From positions 299,167 to 363,166 of the forward strand of contig NZ_ANAH02000015.1 in NCBI RefSeq assembly GCF_000335475.2: a DNA stretch of 64,000 bases, given 5' to 3'. The notes beneath the pieces were generated by a model. The model was not told where the DNA came from. It worked only from the letters and a program-made list of their open reading frames with translations, and searched no databases. This DNA comes from Cystobacter fuscus DSM 2262 (lineage in GTDB: Bacteria; Myxococcota; Myxococcia; Myxococcales; Myxococcaceae). This document shows positions 8,838 through 18,337 of this stretch, piece after piece (the stretch's first letter is position 1; each line of letters starts with the position of its first letter). Position numbers and translations under genes: made by a program.

Positions 8838-9149
8838 CTACTCGGGAAGTTCAACCCGGAAGGTGACTTCCCAGGAAGGGACCTCCCCCAAGCGGGGGAA
8901 AAGGAGGGGCCGGAGTGAGGAGGGCCCGAGCGAATGGCGGCTCTGGAGCGCCATGTCGAGCGCGCCGAGCACCAGGCGTCGGTCGATGTTCTGGCGCATG
9001 GACCCACCCACCACCTCGCGCGAGAAAAGTTCCAGGACTACGGCCAGGTAGGGCCAGCCCTGCCTCGCCCCACGTAGGTCATGTCCGTGGCCCAGGTGCC
9101 ATGGGGCTGGCCGGGGAAAGTCCTTGGCCACCTGGGGCAGGCTCATCAT
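8838..9149 (-). pseudogene. IS3-family transposase (orfB) remnant
   Basis: The reading frame has the integrase-core stretch Trp-Pro-Tyr-Leu-Ala-Val-Val-Leu-Glu-Leu-Phe-Ser-Arg, then Ile-Asp-Arg-Arg-Leu-Val-Leu, as in IS3-family orfB. The segment with the first catalytic Asp (Trp-Ala-Thr-Asp-Met-Thr-Tyr-Val) is only readable in a neighbouring frame, so frameshifts flank it. The second Asp and the Glu of the DDE triad are missing because the protein ends in unrelated sequence. No terminal inverted repeats or target duplications were found. It sits beside the ATPase/TOPRIM pair and hints at past transfer. Confidence 0.75.
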
Positions 9150-9257
9150 GGTGCCGTGCCGGGTGTCCGGTAGAGGGAGACATCACGGCCCCTTCAGCAC
9201 AGCGCGACCACGAGAGTGTCCGCGCGAGCACGTGTCCTGATAAGCTCCAAGCTACAA

Positions 9258-10358
9258 ATGCTCACACGCCTTCTCATGGAGAACTACCGCTGCTTCGAGC
9301 AGGCCGTCATCGAGCCGGGCTCGCTTGCCCTGCTCGTTGGCCCGAACGGAGCAGGGAAGAGCACTGTATTCGATGCACTCTGGAACATCCGCCAACTCGT
9401 CATCACCGGGGGAAGCGCCTCGGAACTTTTTCCCGACGCAACACGAATGCGCTGGGGGCGCCAGAGCAGGCAACGATTCGAGCTCGGTTTCCGTGGACCT
9501 GATGGGGACTACACGTATCGCCTCGTCATCCGCCATGGGAAGGGCGCGCAAAGTGGTCAGCTCGAACGCGAGGAGATTCTGTACGAGCAGCAGCCGCTCT
9601 ACTCCTTCTCTCGGGAAGAGGTCTTGATCCATGCACATGACAAATCCCCGGCACACCGTTTTCCGGCGGGAAACAAGCTCTCGCCGCTTTCGAACCTGCC
9701 ACTTCAAGTTCGTTCGAAGCGCCTGGACTGGTTGACGGACCGGATTTCCCGTATCTGGGTCTTCCGTCCCGTGCCTCCAAAGTTGGAACCGTTCACCGAC
9801 CGCCGGAGCGACTTCCTCGAACCCGACCTCTCCAACTTCGCCTCGTGGCTCCTGGCGATGCAGAAGGTTCGTCGGAGCCTCAGTCGCACCTTGAAGCAGA
9901 GCCTACGAGTTGTACTCGACGGCTTTCTCAACTATCAGTTCGTGCCACTGGGACGAGAAACCAACGCCCTGATGTTCATGTTCTCCTCGCCACGCCGGCG
10001 CTCCGACTTCATCGCTTTCTTTTTCAATGAACTCTCTGAAGGTCAGCGTGCTCTCGTGGTTCTCTACACCTTGCTCCATGCCGTTCCGCGCGATGCCACG
10101 CTTTGTATCGATGAACCCGAGGAGTTCCTCTCGCCGCGCGAGATCCATCCTTGGCTCAACCATCTCATGGAGATGACAGAGGAGGGAGGGCAGGCGCTCC
10201 TCATTTCGCACAATCCAGGATTGATTGACCTGCTCGCTCCCTCGAATGGAATCCTCCTCGCCCGGCAGGAGGGTGGGCCCGTTCAAGTGCAAGGCGTGCC
10301 GGGTGATGGCGCTGGGCTTCCCGTTTCCGAGCTCCTCGCGCGAGGTTGGCTCGAATGA
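9258..10358 (+). CDS. ABC-type AAA ATPase of an ATPase+TOPRIM pair (OLD/AriA-like)
   Basis: A 366-residue SMC/OLD-like ATPase. After the typical start Met-Leu-Thr-Arg-Leu-Leu-Met-Glu-Asn-Tyr-Arg-Cys-Phe come Walker A Gly-Pro-Asn-Gly-Ala-Gly-Lys-Ser at 28-35, an ABC signature-like Leu-Ser-Glu-Gly-Gln near 258, Walker B Cys-Ile-Asp-Glu-Pro near 283, and Ile-Ser-His-Asn-Pro near 317. No dimerisation coiled coil is visible. The start is uncertain: a GTG at 9216 would add 14 residues, and neither start has a strong ribosome site. Its TGA overlaps the ATG of the TOPRIM-like gene. ATPases of this class sense phage and drive a nuclease partner in OLD, Gabija and PARIS systems; defence here is inferred. 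Confidence 0.85.
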   Translation: MLTRLLMENYRCFEQAVIEPGSLALLVGPNGAGKSTVFDALWNIRQLVITGGSASELFPDATRMRWGRQSRQRFELGFRGPDGDYTYRLVIRHGKGAQSGQLEREEILYEQQPLYSFSREEVLIHAHDKSPAHRFPAGNKLSPLSNLPLQVRSKRLDWLTDRISRIWVFRPVPPKLEPFTDRRSDFLEPDLSNFASWLLAMQKVRRSLSRTLKQSLRVVLDGFLNYQFVPLGRETNALMFMFSSPRRRSDFIAFFFNELSEGQRALVVLYTLLHAVPRDATLCIDEPEEFLSPREIHPWLNHLMEMTEEGGQALLISHNPGLIDLLAPSNGILLARQEGGPVQVQGVPGDGAGLPVSELLARGWLE

Positions 10359-10939
10359 GCAGCCGGCGGGTACAGGTGGTGGTGCTTTGCGAGGGGTTGA
10401 AGGACTATAATTTTGCCCGCAGGTGCTTGGTGAGATGTGGATGGAGGCCAGACCAGATCGCCCCCAAGGTTTCGCCCGCGGGTGGTGGATCGGGATTCAC
10501 CTTCGTTCTCGAGCGTTACGCGGTGGAGGTCAGGGAGAATCGTAAGGGGCATATGGCGCGCGCCCTGCTCGTGCTCGTTGACGCGGATACGGAGCCGGAG
10601 GGAGGAAGGGAGAAGGCGCTCGACAAGCGCCTTCGCGACGCGGACCAGGAGCCACGAAAGAAAGGAGAGAGGATTGCGCTCTGGGTTCCGAAGCGCCAGC
10701 TCGAAACCTGGATTCATTTCCTGACGCATGGGAAGGCGGACGAAGAGACGGACTACAAGCGCGAGCATGGGCGCAGGAGTCCGGAGTACAAGCCCGCGGC
10801 TGAACGGTTCGCTCACCTTCTTGAGAAAAGGCGGCCGCTGCCCTCCAATGTGATGCCCTCTCTAAAGAAGGCCGCGGTTGAATTCGAGCGGATCCGGACT
10901 CCTCGAAGTAAGCGGTCCACTCCCACGCGCAAGCCGTGA
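10355..10939 (+). CDS. Small TOPRIM-like protein, partner of the AAA ATPase
   Basis: A 194-residue protein whose ATG overlaps the ATPase stop (ATGA). It has the two marks of a TOPRIM fold. One is Val-Val-Leu-Cys-Glu-Gly, with Glu13 after a hydrophobic strand. The other is Leu-Val-Leu-Val-Asp-Ala-Asp, with Asp76 and Asp78 after another strand. A Pro-Lys-Arg-Gln-Leu-Glu-Thr-Trp-Ile motif follows, like that seen in other stand-alone TOPRIM effectors. The C-terminus is basic. It resembles RloB, DUF4276 or AriB effectors in layout but is shorter than AriB, and I cannot place it in one family. It is probably a nuclease released or activated by the ATPase; that is inference. Confidence 0.72.
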   Translation: MSSRRVQVVVLCEGLKDYNFARRCLVRCGWRPDQIAPKVSPAGGGSGFTFVLERYAVEVRENRKGHMARALLVLVDADTEPEGGREKALDKRLRDADQEPRKKGERIALWVPKRQLETWIHFLTHGKADEETDYKREHGRRSPEYKPAAERFAHLLEKRRPLPSNVMPSLKKAAVEFERIRTPRSKRSTPTRKP

Positions 10940-10944
10940 GGGGG

Positions 10945-11009
10945 ACCGGGTTCGCCTCGGCTCCACCCGTGCCCTCCCCACACGCGGCCTGTCCTCGTCC
11001 CCCTGTTCC
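10945..11009. repeat. 65-bp dispersed repeat, copy 2
   Basis: This is the second copy of the repeat at 5704-5768, same orientation, 58 of 65 bases identical. It begins six bases after the stop of the TOPRIM-like gene and ends just before the cupin gene's 3' end. The two copies bracket the SNF2 operon, the IS3 remnant and the ATPase/TOPRIM pair. Confidence 0.7.
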
Positions 11010-11020
11010 TTGCAAGCGAG

Positions 11021-11524
11021 TCACCGGGTGATGTTGAAGAAGCTCTTGATGACGTGCTTGCCCTTGACATCCCAGACGACGGTCTGCCCCTGGCGGATGA
11101 AGTAGCTGTCACCCTTCTTCAAGGTGCGGGTCTGCTTCGTCTCATCGGTGAGGGTGACTTCCCCCTCGAGGATGGTGGCGTGTTCGGTGAAGGGGAAGTG
11201 GATCCTCACCTTCCCGGTGGTCGACTTGAAGATGCCAGCCATCATGCCCTGCTCGCTGAAGTCGACCCGGGCGGAGAGGACGGGATTGCCTTCGAGGACC
11301 TCACCACCGATGTCCTCCGGGGGCCCCAGCGGGCGCAGGAGCGATTCGTCCACGCGCCGCCGCGGCGAGTAGACGATCATCGACTGGCCCCTGAGGGCCT
11401 CGGGCAAGGCCGTGGGCCGTTCGAGGAAGCCCGGCTCCGCCTGGCGTCCACCAAAGGCCTCCAGAATCCCATCGAGCGTGAACAGCGCCCCCCCCAACGA
11501 AAAATGACGATCGAGATGAAACAT
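11021..11524 (-). CDS. Cupin domain protein
   Basis: A 167-residue protein. The C-terminal half is a cupin barrel. It shows the strands Phe-Pro-Phe-Thr-Glu-His-Ala-Thr-Ile-Leu-Glu-Gly, Thr-Leu-Lys-Lys-Gly-Asp-Ser-Tyr-Phe-Ile and Gln-Thr-Val-Val-Trp-Asp-Val, as in the DUF861/EutQ-like group. Only one clear metal-binding His is visible, so it may not be an active metalloenzyme. The first 80 residues match nothing I know. It is convergent with the ATPase/TOPRIM genes and stands alone. Function unknown. Confidence 0.78.
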   Translation of the reverse strand: MFHLDRHFSLGGALFTLDGILEAFGGRQAEPGFLERPTALPEALRGQSMIVYSPRRRVDESLLRPLGPPEDIGGEVLEGNPVLSARVDFSEQGMMAGIFKSTTGKVRIHFPFTEHATILEGEVTLTDETKQTRTLKKGDSYFIRQGQTVVWDVKGKHVIKSFFNITR

Positions 11525-11733
11525 GGTTCCCCCAGTGCCCGGATTCGTTCGCGTCCAACATCAGGGACCAACCCCTGACACGCACCAAGGTGCCACACGC
11601 TGCCATTCCCGGCTGTGTTTCGTTTCACGCCGGAGGTGTGAACACCATCACATGCGGCCGGGCAATCGTTGGTCGACATCCCGAGGTATTGGAATTCTGG
11701 AGCTGGAGCGGATCCGCGCGCCCCGAAACCAGC

Positions 11734-13080
11734 TCAAGGCAGGGGGCTTTTGTCCGCGAAGGCTCGCATCCAGGTCAGCTCGTCCCGGGCCCTGGGTTCG
11801 CAGGACTCCTCCTGCAAGGAGGCCAGGGGCCAGCGGTAGTAGGCCGCCTGCATCAAGGACGCCTGCCATCGCCCGACGTCCACCCACACCGTGATGCAGT
11901 CGTCACGCGACGGTGAGTGCTCCATCCATTCACTGCCGAGCATCTGCAACCGGAGCCCCTGTTCCACTTCCAGGCACGAGCGCTGCTCGCGCAAGCGCGC
12001 TCCGGCGAGCCAGAGCAGACGTCCCAACCACCGCCGGTCCTCGTCGTTCAGGTGCGCCTTGCTGGCCCGGGCCCGGTGGTAGAGCCACACGCCCAGGGAG
12101 ACCCCCTGCGCCAGGGTGGCCGCCGACCACGCATGATGACCCGGTGGGGGCAACGCCTCGTAATACCCACGCATCTCCACGAAGAATTGCTCGCTGGAGG
12201 GCTGCTTCCACTCAGCCAAGGTGACCAGATTCTCGAGTGTTTCCAGATCCCGTCGGGTGAAGGGCTGAGAGAACGAACTGCCGGTCAGGAAAGGAATCAA
12301 GGCCAGTTGGAGGGTGCGAGGTGAGGAGCCGGCGAGCTGTCCGATCCGCTCGTCCACGGCGGGCAACAAGCCCGGACGCGGCGGATCTTGTTCCTCGTAG
12401 GCGAGGAGGTGCTCACGCAATGCCATGAGAATGGGAAGGGAGTCAGAAGAGAGGACCAGCCCGCGCACCTCTTCCAGGTGTACCCGAGCCAGATCGGGAT
12501 TCAACACCACCAGGGGCAAGCGCCGAGATTCGTGGGTTGCATCCCAGGGCGACCAGGTGTCGGCCATCAGGTGATTCCACTGCAAGGGATTGGGGAGCAG
12601 GGTGCTCTGACGGAAGTCTGGCCTTCCGAGCGACTGCCAGGCATCGAAGAAGGCATGGCGCCATCGAGACACCCCCGGCTGGCGCTCGGCGAGGTGGCGC
12701 AACAGGAGTGCCTCCGGTGACTGCCTGATCACGGCGCCTTCGAGGTAATCGAGAGCAAGGTCCCACCTGCCCACCTGCATGAACCAGCACGCCGCCAACA
12801 GTTGGGCGGGCGCATGGGTCCTGGCGGCTTTCAGCACCTGGCCGAGCAAGGGGAGCCCGCCCAGAGAGCCGTCAAAGGCATGCTCGGCGGCTTTCTGGGT
12901 GAGTCGCGCGGCCGAATCTCGCGTCTTCTTGCGTTCGTCGAACCACTCGAAGGCCGACCACCCTACCCCCGCCGAGAGGGGCAGCAGACTCAGGGACCAG
13001 AACAACACCCGACGGCGTGTCCAGTAATGAGACTGTCCGCCTTCCCGCCCCGCCTCTCCGCCTTCACCCGATGTTCCCAT
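11734..13080 (-). CDS. Membrane-anchored helical-repeat protein, unknown function
   Basis: A 448-residue protein. I chose the ATG at 13080 (preceded by GAGGG); an ATG at 13098 is also possible. A single hydrophobic segment near residues 20-40 follows a Trp-Thr-Arg-Arg-Arg stretch, so the N-terminus is probably a membrane anchor. The rest is helical with TPR/SEL1-like pairs such as Gln-Val-Gly-Arg-Trp-Asp-Leu-Ala-Leu-Asp-Tyr-Leu. No catalytic motif was seen. Its start is only 33 bases from the divergent start of the REase-like toxin gene, so they probably share a control region. A role in delivery or control of the toxin is possible but unproven. Confidence 0.75.
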   Translation of the reverse strand: MGTSGEGGEAGREGGQSHYWTRRRVLFWSLSLLPLSAGVGWSAFEWFDERKKTRDSAARLTQKAAEHAFDGSLGGLPLLGQVLKAARTHAPAQLLAACWFMQVGRWDLALDYLEGAVIRQSPEALLLRHLAERQPGVSRWRHAFFDAWQSLGRPDFRQSTLLPNPLQWNHLMADTWSPWDATHESRRLPLVVLNPDLARVHLEEVRGLVLSSDSLPILMALREHLLAYEEQDPPRPGLLPAVDERIGQLAGSSPRTLQLALIPFLTGSSFSQPFTRRDLETLENLVTLAEWKQPSSEQFFVEMRGYYEALPPPGHHAWSAATLAQGVSLGVWLYHRARASKAHLNDEDRRWLGRLLWLAGARLREQRSCLEVEQGLRLQMLGSEWMEHSPSRDDCITVWVDVGRWQASLMQAAYYRWPLASLQEESCEPRARDELTWMRAFADKSPLP

Positions 13081-13113
13081 GAGCCCTCGGAGCCTCATGT
13101 TACCATCAGGTGC

Positions 13114-13974
13114 GTGGCCCTCCACTCCTCGAAGAAGGTGTCCTGGACGCTCGCCCTCCTGGCCCTGCTCCAGGTCGACTGCCTGGCGGAGTCCGACCCC
13201 GGAACAGAGAGCAACTGCGGCCCGCGAGACCTCACCCCAGAGTGCTGTATCAAACGGTTTCCAGGCCAATGGGAGCGCTGCACGGGTGCACCCGAGGCGG
13301 AGCAGGTGGTGCGCTCGCCATCCCCGGCGATGAAGCTCGCTGCCGTCAGCACAGCGACCATCGTCGCGGTGACGATGCAGCCCCGGATCAATGCCGCCGA
13401 ACATCGGGGAGTGGAGCTGGCGGCGGACCTGCTCGCGAAGGTCGAGAGGGCGATCGAACGGTGCACGCGCAAGGCGGACCAGCAGGTCAACGACCACCAC
13501 TTCCAAGGCCGAAGCCCGAGCGCGGAGATCTGCCAGCAACTCAAGGCGGGCGACCAGGTGACGTGGGCCGTCTATCTGGGGCTATTCAAGCACGAGCAGG
13601 CCTGGCCCTGCCTGCACAAGGAATTGGACCAGCTACTCCCGGGACGCTACTGGCTCCAACCTCGGTTCCGGCTCGATGACCGGACCGGCCAATGGGAGTT
13701 CCTGGACAAGAAGAGGGTGGAGGAAATCGTGGCGAAGCAGGGCTGGAAGGGCCTGACGGGAACCATAGAGCCCGACCTCATCCTCTTGGATGGCCAGGGT
13801 GTCATCGTCAGCGTGTACGATCTCAAGTTCCCTTGCCCAGACAGCAATATTGCCCGATGGGAGAGATATAGCAGAGGACCCTGGCGGGATTGGTTTCAAG
13901 GAGAGCTGTACAAGGCGGCACTCCAGGTCACTCCTCGCCTCGTCTCACCTCGGCAGGGAGTCATCCGGAAATAG
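13114..13974 (+). CDS. Probable PD-(D/E)XK-fold toxin (DUF6310-like), exported
   Basis: A 286-residue protein with GTG start after AGGTGC. The first ~20 residues form a signal-like hydrophobic segment ending at a Cys (Leu-Gln-Val-Asp-Cys), which is only a poor lipobox. Six more Cys lie in the next 40 residues. A second hydrophobic stretch is near 70-90. The C-terminal part carries Glu-Pro-Asp221-Leu-Ile-Leu, and 15 residues later Val-Tyr-Asp236-Leu-Lys238, matching the restriction-endonuclease-like PD...(D/E)xK motif. I associate it, from memory, with myxobacterial DUF6310 proteins. A DUF3396 immunity gene starts 15 bases after the stop. Nuclease toxin activity is inferred from motif and neighbour. 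Confidence 0.72.
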   Translation: MALHSSKKVSWTLALLALLQVDCLAESDPGTESNCGPRDLTPECCIKRFPGQWERCTGAPEAEQVVRSPSPAMKLAAVSTATIVAVTMQPRINAAEHRGVELAADLLAKVERAIERCTRKADQQVNDHHFQGRSPSAEICQQLKAGDQVTWAVYLGLFKHEQAWPCLHKELDQLLPGRYWLQPRFRLDDRTGQWEFLDKKRVEEIVAKQGWKGLTGTIEPDLILLDGQGVIVSVYDLKFPCPDSNIARWERYSRGPWRDWFQGELYKAALQVTPRLVSPRQGVIRK

Positions 13975-13989
13975 GAAGAGCTACTCATC

Positions 13990-14889
13990 ATGGGATACCC
14001 TCGGATAAGACACTTCAACGAACATGGTGGATTGCGCGCAAGCGATGCGGTGATTCTGAGCTTTTACCTACGGCATCCCAATGAGCGGTTCGCACCGGCC
14101 ATCGTACGCGCCCTGGAACTCTTGCGAGAGAGAATACGCCCCTATTCCTTTGAACGATACGTCGGCGAAGGACAAGCCGAACCGCTCGATGAACCCTCCT
14201 GGAAGAGACTCCTCCAGCAAACGCTCGCACCAGGACCCGAGGAGGCCGTTTTTCTTGTCCTGGAGGGCAAGTCAGACGATGTGGATGAACTCCACGTGGA
14301 CTACCGGGGCTTGGACGTCGTCCCGCTTCCCTGGCCAAATCGGAAACATGACGTGAGCGTCTTGTACATCCGCTTGCCCACGGAATATCTGGAAGAACGA
14401 GGCCCGGACCACGTGCGTGCCCTGGCCCTCGATCTAGCGGCGGAGTTGCCCTTCAACTCCGGATATGTGGACTTCGCGCTCTGCACGGACCCGTGGAACT
14501 TCAACGAGGTACTCCCCCTCATCCACCCACGCTTCCCGGGGATCCATCTCGCATCGAACAGCGCGGTGCTGAGCATGGACACCTGGGTGGAGGGAGTTCA
14601 CTGGATGAACTTCCTCGGGCAACCCGTGCTGGGCCAGCTCGGCGGTGTGGCCGCCCTGAGGGAGGCCCTGTCCCTTCCAGGCATCACCTTGCAAGAGATG
14701 AGCGGAGACCGGGTACTCATCACCCTGGGCGAGCAGCCCGAACCGGGAGACATACTGGCCGGCCAGACACTTCCCAGACACCGCGCCCTCGCCCGGCACC
14801 TCGAGCCCTACCTGCACCGCTGGCCCGCGTCGGACTTCCGGGTAGCGACCGAGCAACTGCGTCGCTGGGAGCGCCGCTTCCTGGAATGA
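13990..14889 (+). CDS. DUF3396 (type VI immunity) family protein
   Basis: A 299-residue protein, preceded by AGGAAGAG. Family marks of DUF3396 are clear: Val-Ile-Leu-Ser-Phe-Tyr-Leu near the start, Ser-Val-Leu-Tyr-Ile-Arg-Leu-Pro-Thr-Glu-Tyr-Leu-Glu-Glu-Arg-Gly in the middle, then Ala-Ala-Glu-Leu-Pro-Phe-Asn-Ser-Gly, and Pro-Arg-Phe-Pro-Gly-Ile-His. Proteins of this family are immunity partners of polymorphic and T6SS toxins. It lies directly behind the REase-like toxin gene on the same strand and is most likely its cognate immunity protein. There is no signal peptide, so it acts in the cytoplasm, as expected against a nuclease. Confidence 0.85.
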   Translation: MGYPRIRHFNEHGGLRASDAVILSFYLRHPNERFAPAIVRALELLRERIRPYSFERYVGEGQAEPLDEPSWKRLLQQTLAPGPEEAVFLVLEGKSDDVDELHVDYRGLDVVPLPWPNRKHDVSVLYIRLPTEYLEERGPDHVRALALDLAAELPFNSGYVDFALCTDPWNFNEVLPLIHPRFPGIHLASNSAVLSMDTWVEGVHWMNFLGQPVLGQLGGVAALREALSLPGITLQEMSGDRVLITLGEQPEPGDILAGQTLPRHRALARHLEPYLHRWPASDFRVATEQLRRWERRFLE

Positions 14890-14916
14890 GCCCCCGGCAA
14901 GAGCCAGGACTCGCTC

Positions 14917-15384
14917 TCAAGGAGGCGGCGTGTTGAAGCGCCGCAAGAGCTCGGCGAAGGTCGCGAGTTCTTCGGTGCTCCAGTGCGCGGTCCGCTGGAG
15001 GAACACCTGCCCCTTCTGCTCGAAGGCCTTCTTCATCCGCTTCTCCCCCAGGGGCGTCAGGGACAGGATCGTCGCACGGCGATCCTCCGGATCCGGTGCC
15101 GCGCGAAGAAGGCCCACCCCCTTGAGGTCGCGAATCAGCCGGCTCACGGCGCTCTTGTCCATGGCCACCCCCTCGGCGATCGCTCCCGCATGGGCCGGGC
15201 CAAACGCATGGAGCCACCGCACGACATGGAACGCCGCGGGCTGTAGATCGGGATGGACCTGAGCCGCCGAGGCGGCCGTCAAGGCCCTGGCGGCGGAGAG
15301 CAACGCACCGAGCTGCTCTCCCACGGAGGCGAGGAGTTGTTCGCGAACGTCATCGTCGCCACGGTCCTGCTTCAGGCCAGTCAC
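14917..15384 (-). CDS. MarR family transcriptional regulator
   Basis: About 155 residues from a GTG at 15384; an upstream ATG at 15513 would overlap the SDR gene's end. It has the winged-helix core of MarR proteins: Ala-Ile-Ala-Glu-Gly-Val-Ala-Met-Asp-Lys-Ser-Ala-Val-Ser-Arg as recognition helix region, and Asp-Pro-Glu-Asp-Arg-Arg-Ala as wing. It lies 67 bases downstream of the SDR gene on the same strand. A palindrome of MarR type sits before the SDR gene, so it probably represses that operon and itself. The ligand is unknown. Confidence 0.9.
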   Translation of the reverse strand: MTGLKQDRGDDDVREQLLASVGEQLGALLSAARALTAASAAQVHPDLQPAAFHVVRWLHAFGPAHAGAIAEGVAMDKSAVSRLIRDLKGVGLLRAAPDPEDRRATILSLTPLGEKRMKKAFEQKGQVFLQRTAHWSTEELATFAELLRRFNTPPP

Positions 15385-15451
15385 CCCCCGACCATAACCC
15401 GTGCGCGAGGACACGTCGCGCGGGTCCGGGAGCAGAGCGGGCAGCCGGAGT

Positions 15452-16318
15452 TCAGTTCCTGGCGACCAGTTCGGCGGTGGCTCGCCACAGACGTCGTTGC
15501 AGCTCGGCGTCACGGCACAGGGACGCCGGAGGCAGGGAGCGGAAGCGACGCGTGGAGGAGAAGAACCCTCCCGTCACCTCCTTGAACTCCGGATCGGTCG
15601 CCAGTCGAACAATGATGCGGGCGCCCCGCTCGGGACTCAGGAGCCCCCACCGGGTGAGGAGACCCGCCAACCCGTTGAACAGCTTCGATTCCCGCCCGAG
15701 CCCGCTGGCGTTGAGGCCAGGGCAACAGCTATTGGCCGTGACCCCGGTACCGGCGAGTCGAAGAGCCAGCTCCTGGGTGAACAGGATGTCCATCAGCTTC
15801 GAGCGGGCATAGAGCTCGAACGACTCCGCCATGCTGAAGGCGCCGGTGGAGCGCAGGTCCCGCTCCGGCTCGAGCGTACGAACCTGCCGGTGGGCATCGG
15901 ATGCGACGTTGACGATGCGGCACGGCGCCGAGGCGATCAGCTTGTCGCGCAGCAGGTCGGTCAGCAGCCACGGAGCGACATAGTTCACGGCGACCATCTC
16001 CGGCAGCCCGTCCCCGGTCACCCGCTGGGAGAAGGCGTGCAGGCCGGCATTGTTCACCAGCACGTCGATGCGGTCGTAGTGCTCATCGAGCTGTCTGGCC
16101 ACGCGGCGCACGTCGTCGAGCACGGAGAGATCCGCGAGAAAGACATCCACCACGGCACCGGGAGCCTCGCGCTGGATGTCGGCCCGGGTCTGGGCCGCCT
16201 TGGTCTCACTGCGCGCGACGAGTCCCAGGTGCGCGCCACGCCGGGCCAGTTCGATGGCGGCGGCACGGCCAATGCCATGGGTGGCACCGGTGATGACGAT
16301 CACGAGAGCGTCCGACAT
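15452..16318 (-). CDS. SDR family NAD(P)-dependent oxidoreductase
   Basis: A 288-residue short-chain dehydrogenase. It has the cofactor motif Thr-Gly-Ala-Thr-His-Gly-Ile-Gly at 10-17, Asn-Asn-Ala-Gly, a catalytic Ser in Val-Ala-Ser-Asp-Ala, and Tyr-Ala-Arg-Ser-Lys. An Arg after the glycine motif (Ala-Arg-Ser-Glu) suggests NADP(H). The sequence resembles retinol-dehydrogenase-like SDRs. It heads an operon with the MarR regulator, so it may be induced by its own substrate or a toxic compound. The substrate cannot be told. Confidence 0.92.
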   Translation of the reverse strand: MSDALVIVITGATHGIGRAAAIELARRGAHLGLVARSETKAAQTRADIQREAPGAVVDVFLADLSVLDDVRRVARQLDEHYDRIDVLVNNAGLHAFSQRVTGDGLPEMVAVNYVAPWLLTDLLRDKLIASAPCRIVNVASDAHRQVRTLEPERDLRSTGAFSMAESFELYARSKLMDILFTQELALRLAGTGVTANSCCPGLNASGLGRESKLFNGLAGLLTRWGLLSPERGARIIVRLATDPEFKEVTGGFFSSTRRFRSLPPASLCRDAELQRRLWRATAELVARN

Positions 16319-16396
16319 GCGTCCCTCTTCCTCGCGGAGATTCCAGCCACTGGAAATAGTGGACTTTCATCCACCATAACACCTCGCGGGCCGTTT

Positions 16397-16412
16397 GTTG
16401 ATATTTATCAAC
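16397..16412. promoter_or_regulatory. Palindromic MarR-type operator upstream of the SDR-MarR operon
   Basis: GTTGATATTTATCAAC is a perfect 7+2+7 inverted repeat, AT-rich in a GC-rich genome. It lies 79 bases before the SDR start. TTGATA...TATCAA half-sites of this kind are typical for MarR-family dimers. A second imperfect pair, CCACT/AGTGG, lies nearer the start codon, around 16350-16365. Confidence 0.6.
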
Positions 16413-16488
16413 TGTCTGGGGCGGACAAGGCCCGGGGCGCTCCCCCGCGCGTGAGGAGGCAAGAGGCCCTACGAGGCGGGAAGAGGCC

Positions 16489-17895
<1,407 letters not shown>

Positions 17896-17989
17896 GGGGC
17901 GCCACGCTAGCACGCGCGCCCCTTCGCCCAGGGTGGATGGACGTGGGTGGAAGAAAAGGCGACGCTGGGCCCGCGGAGACCCCCCGGGA

Positions 17990-18325
17990 ATGACGACCCC
18001 CATCGACGACCGCTTCTACATCGAGCTGCTCAAGCTGCTGCTGCACGTGGCCTGGAGTGATGACGAGATCGACCCGCGCGAGGCCCAGGCGCTCGTGGGC
18101 GCGGCGGCGCGCTGGAAGGTGCCCCTGCCCGAGCTGCAACGGCTGGAGCGCTGTCTGGAGCTGGGCGAGCCCCTGCCCGCGCCGAACCTCGGCCTCTTGC
18201 GCCAGCACCCCGACGAGGCGATCGCCACCGTGCGCACGCTCATCGCGAGCGACTCCTCGGTGCACGTGTCCGAGGCGGAGATGCTCGCGCAGGTGCGCGA
18301 GATGCTCGGCCTGCCCCCGGCCTGA
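17990..18325 (+). CDS. TerB-like domain protein
   Basis: A 111-residue helical acidic protein starting at ATG 17990, with only a weak GGGA ribosome site. The pattern [15 protein letters not shown], followed later by [13 protein letters not shown], gives the two-fold helical repeat with acidic metal-binding positions seen in TerB tellurite-resistance and DjlA-like proteins. Its start is 94 bases from the divergent FHA-sigma-54 gene. Role unknown; stress or membrane signalling is likely from the family. Confidence 0.7.
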   Translation: MTTPIDDRFYIELLKLLLHVAWSDDEIDPREAQALVGAAARWKVPLPELQRLERCLELGEPLPAPNLGLLRQHPDEAIATVRTLIASDSSVHVSEAEMLAQVREMLGLPPA

Positions 18326-18337
18326 GGCGGCCCCACC

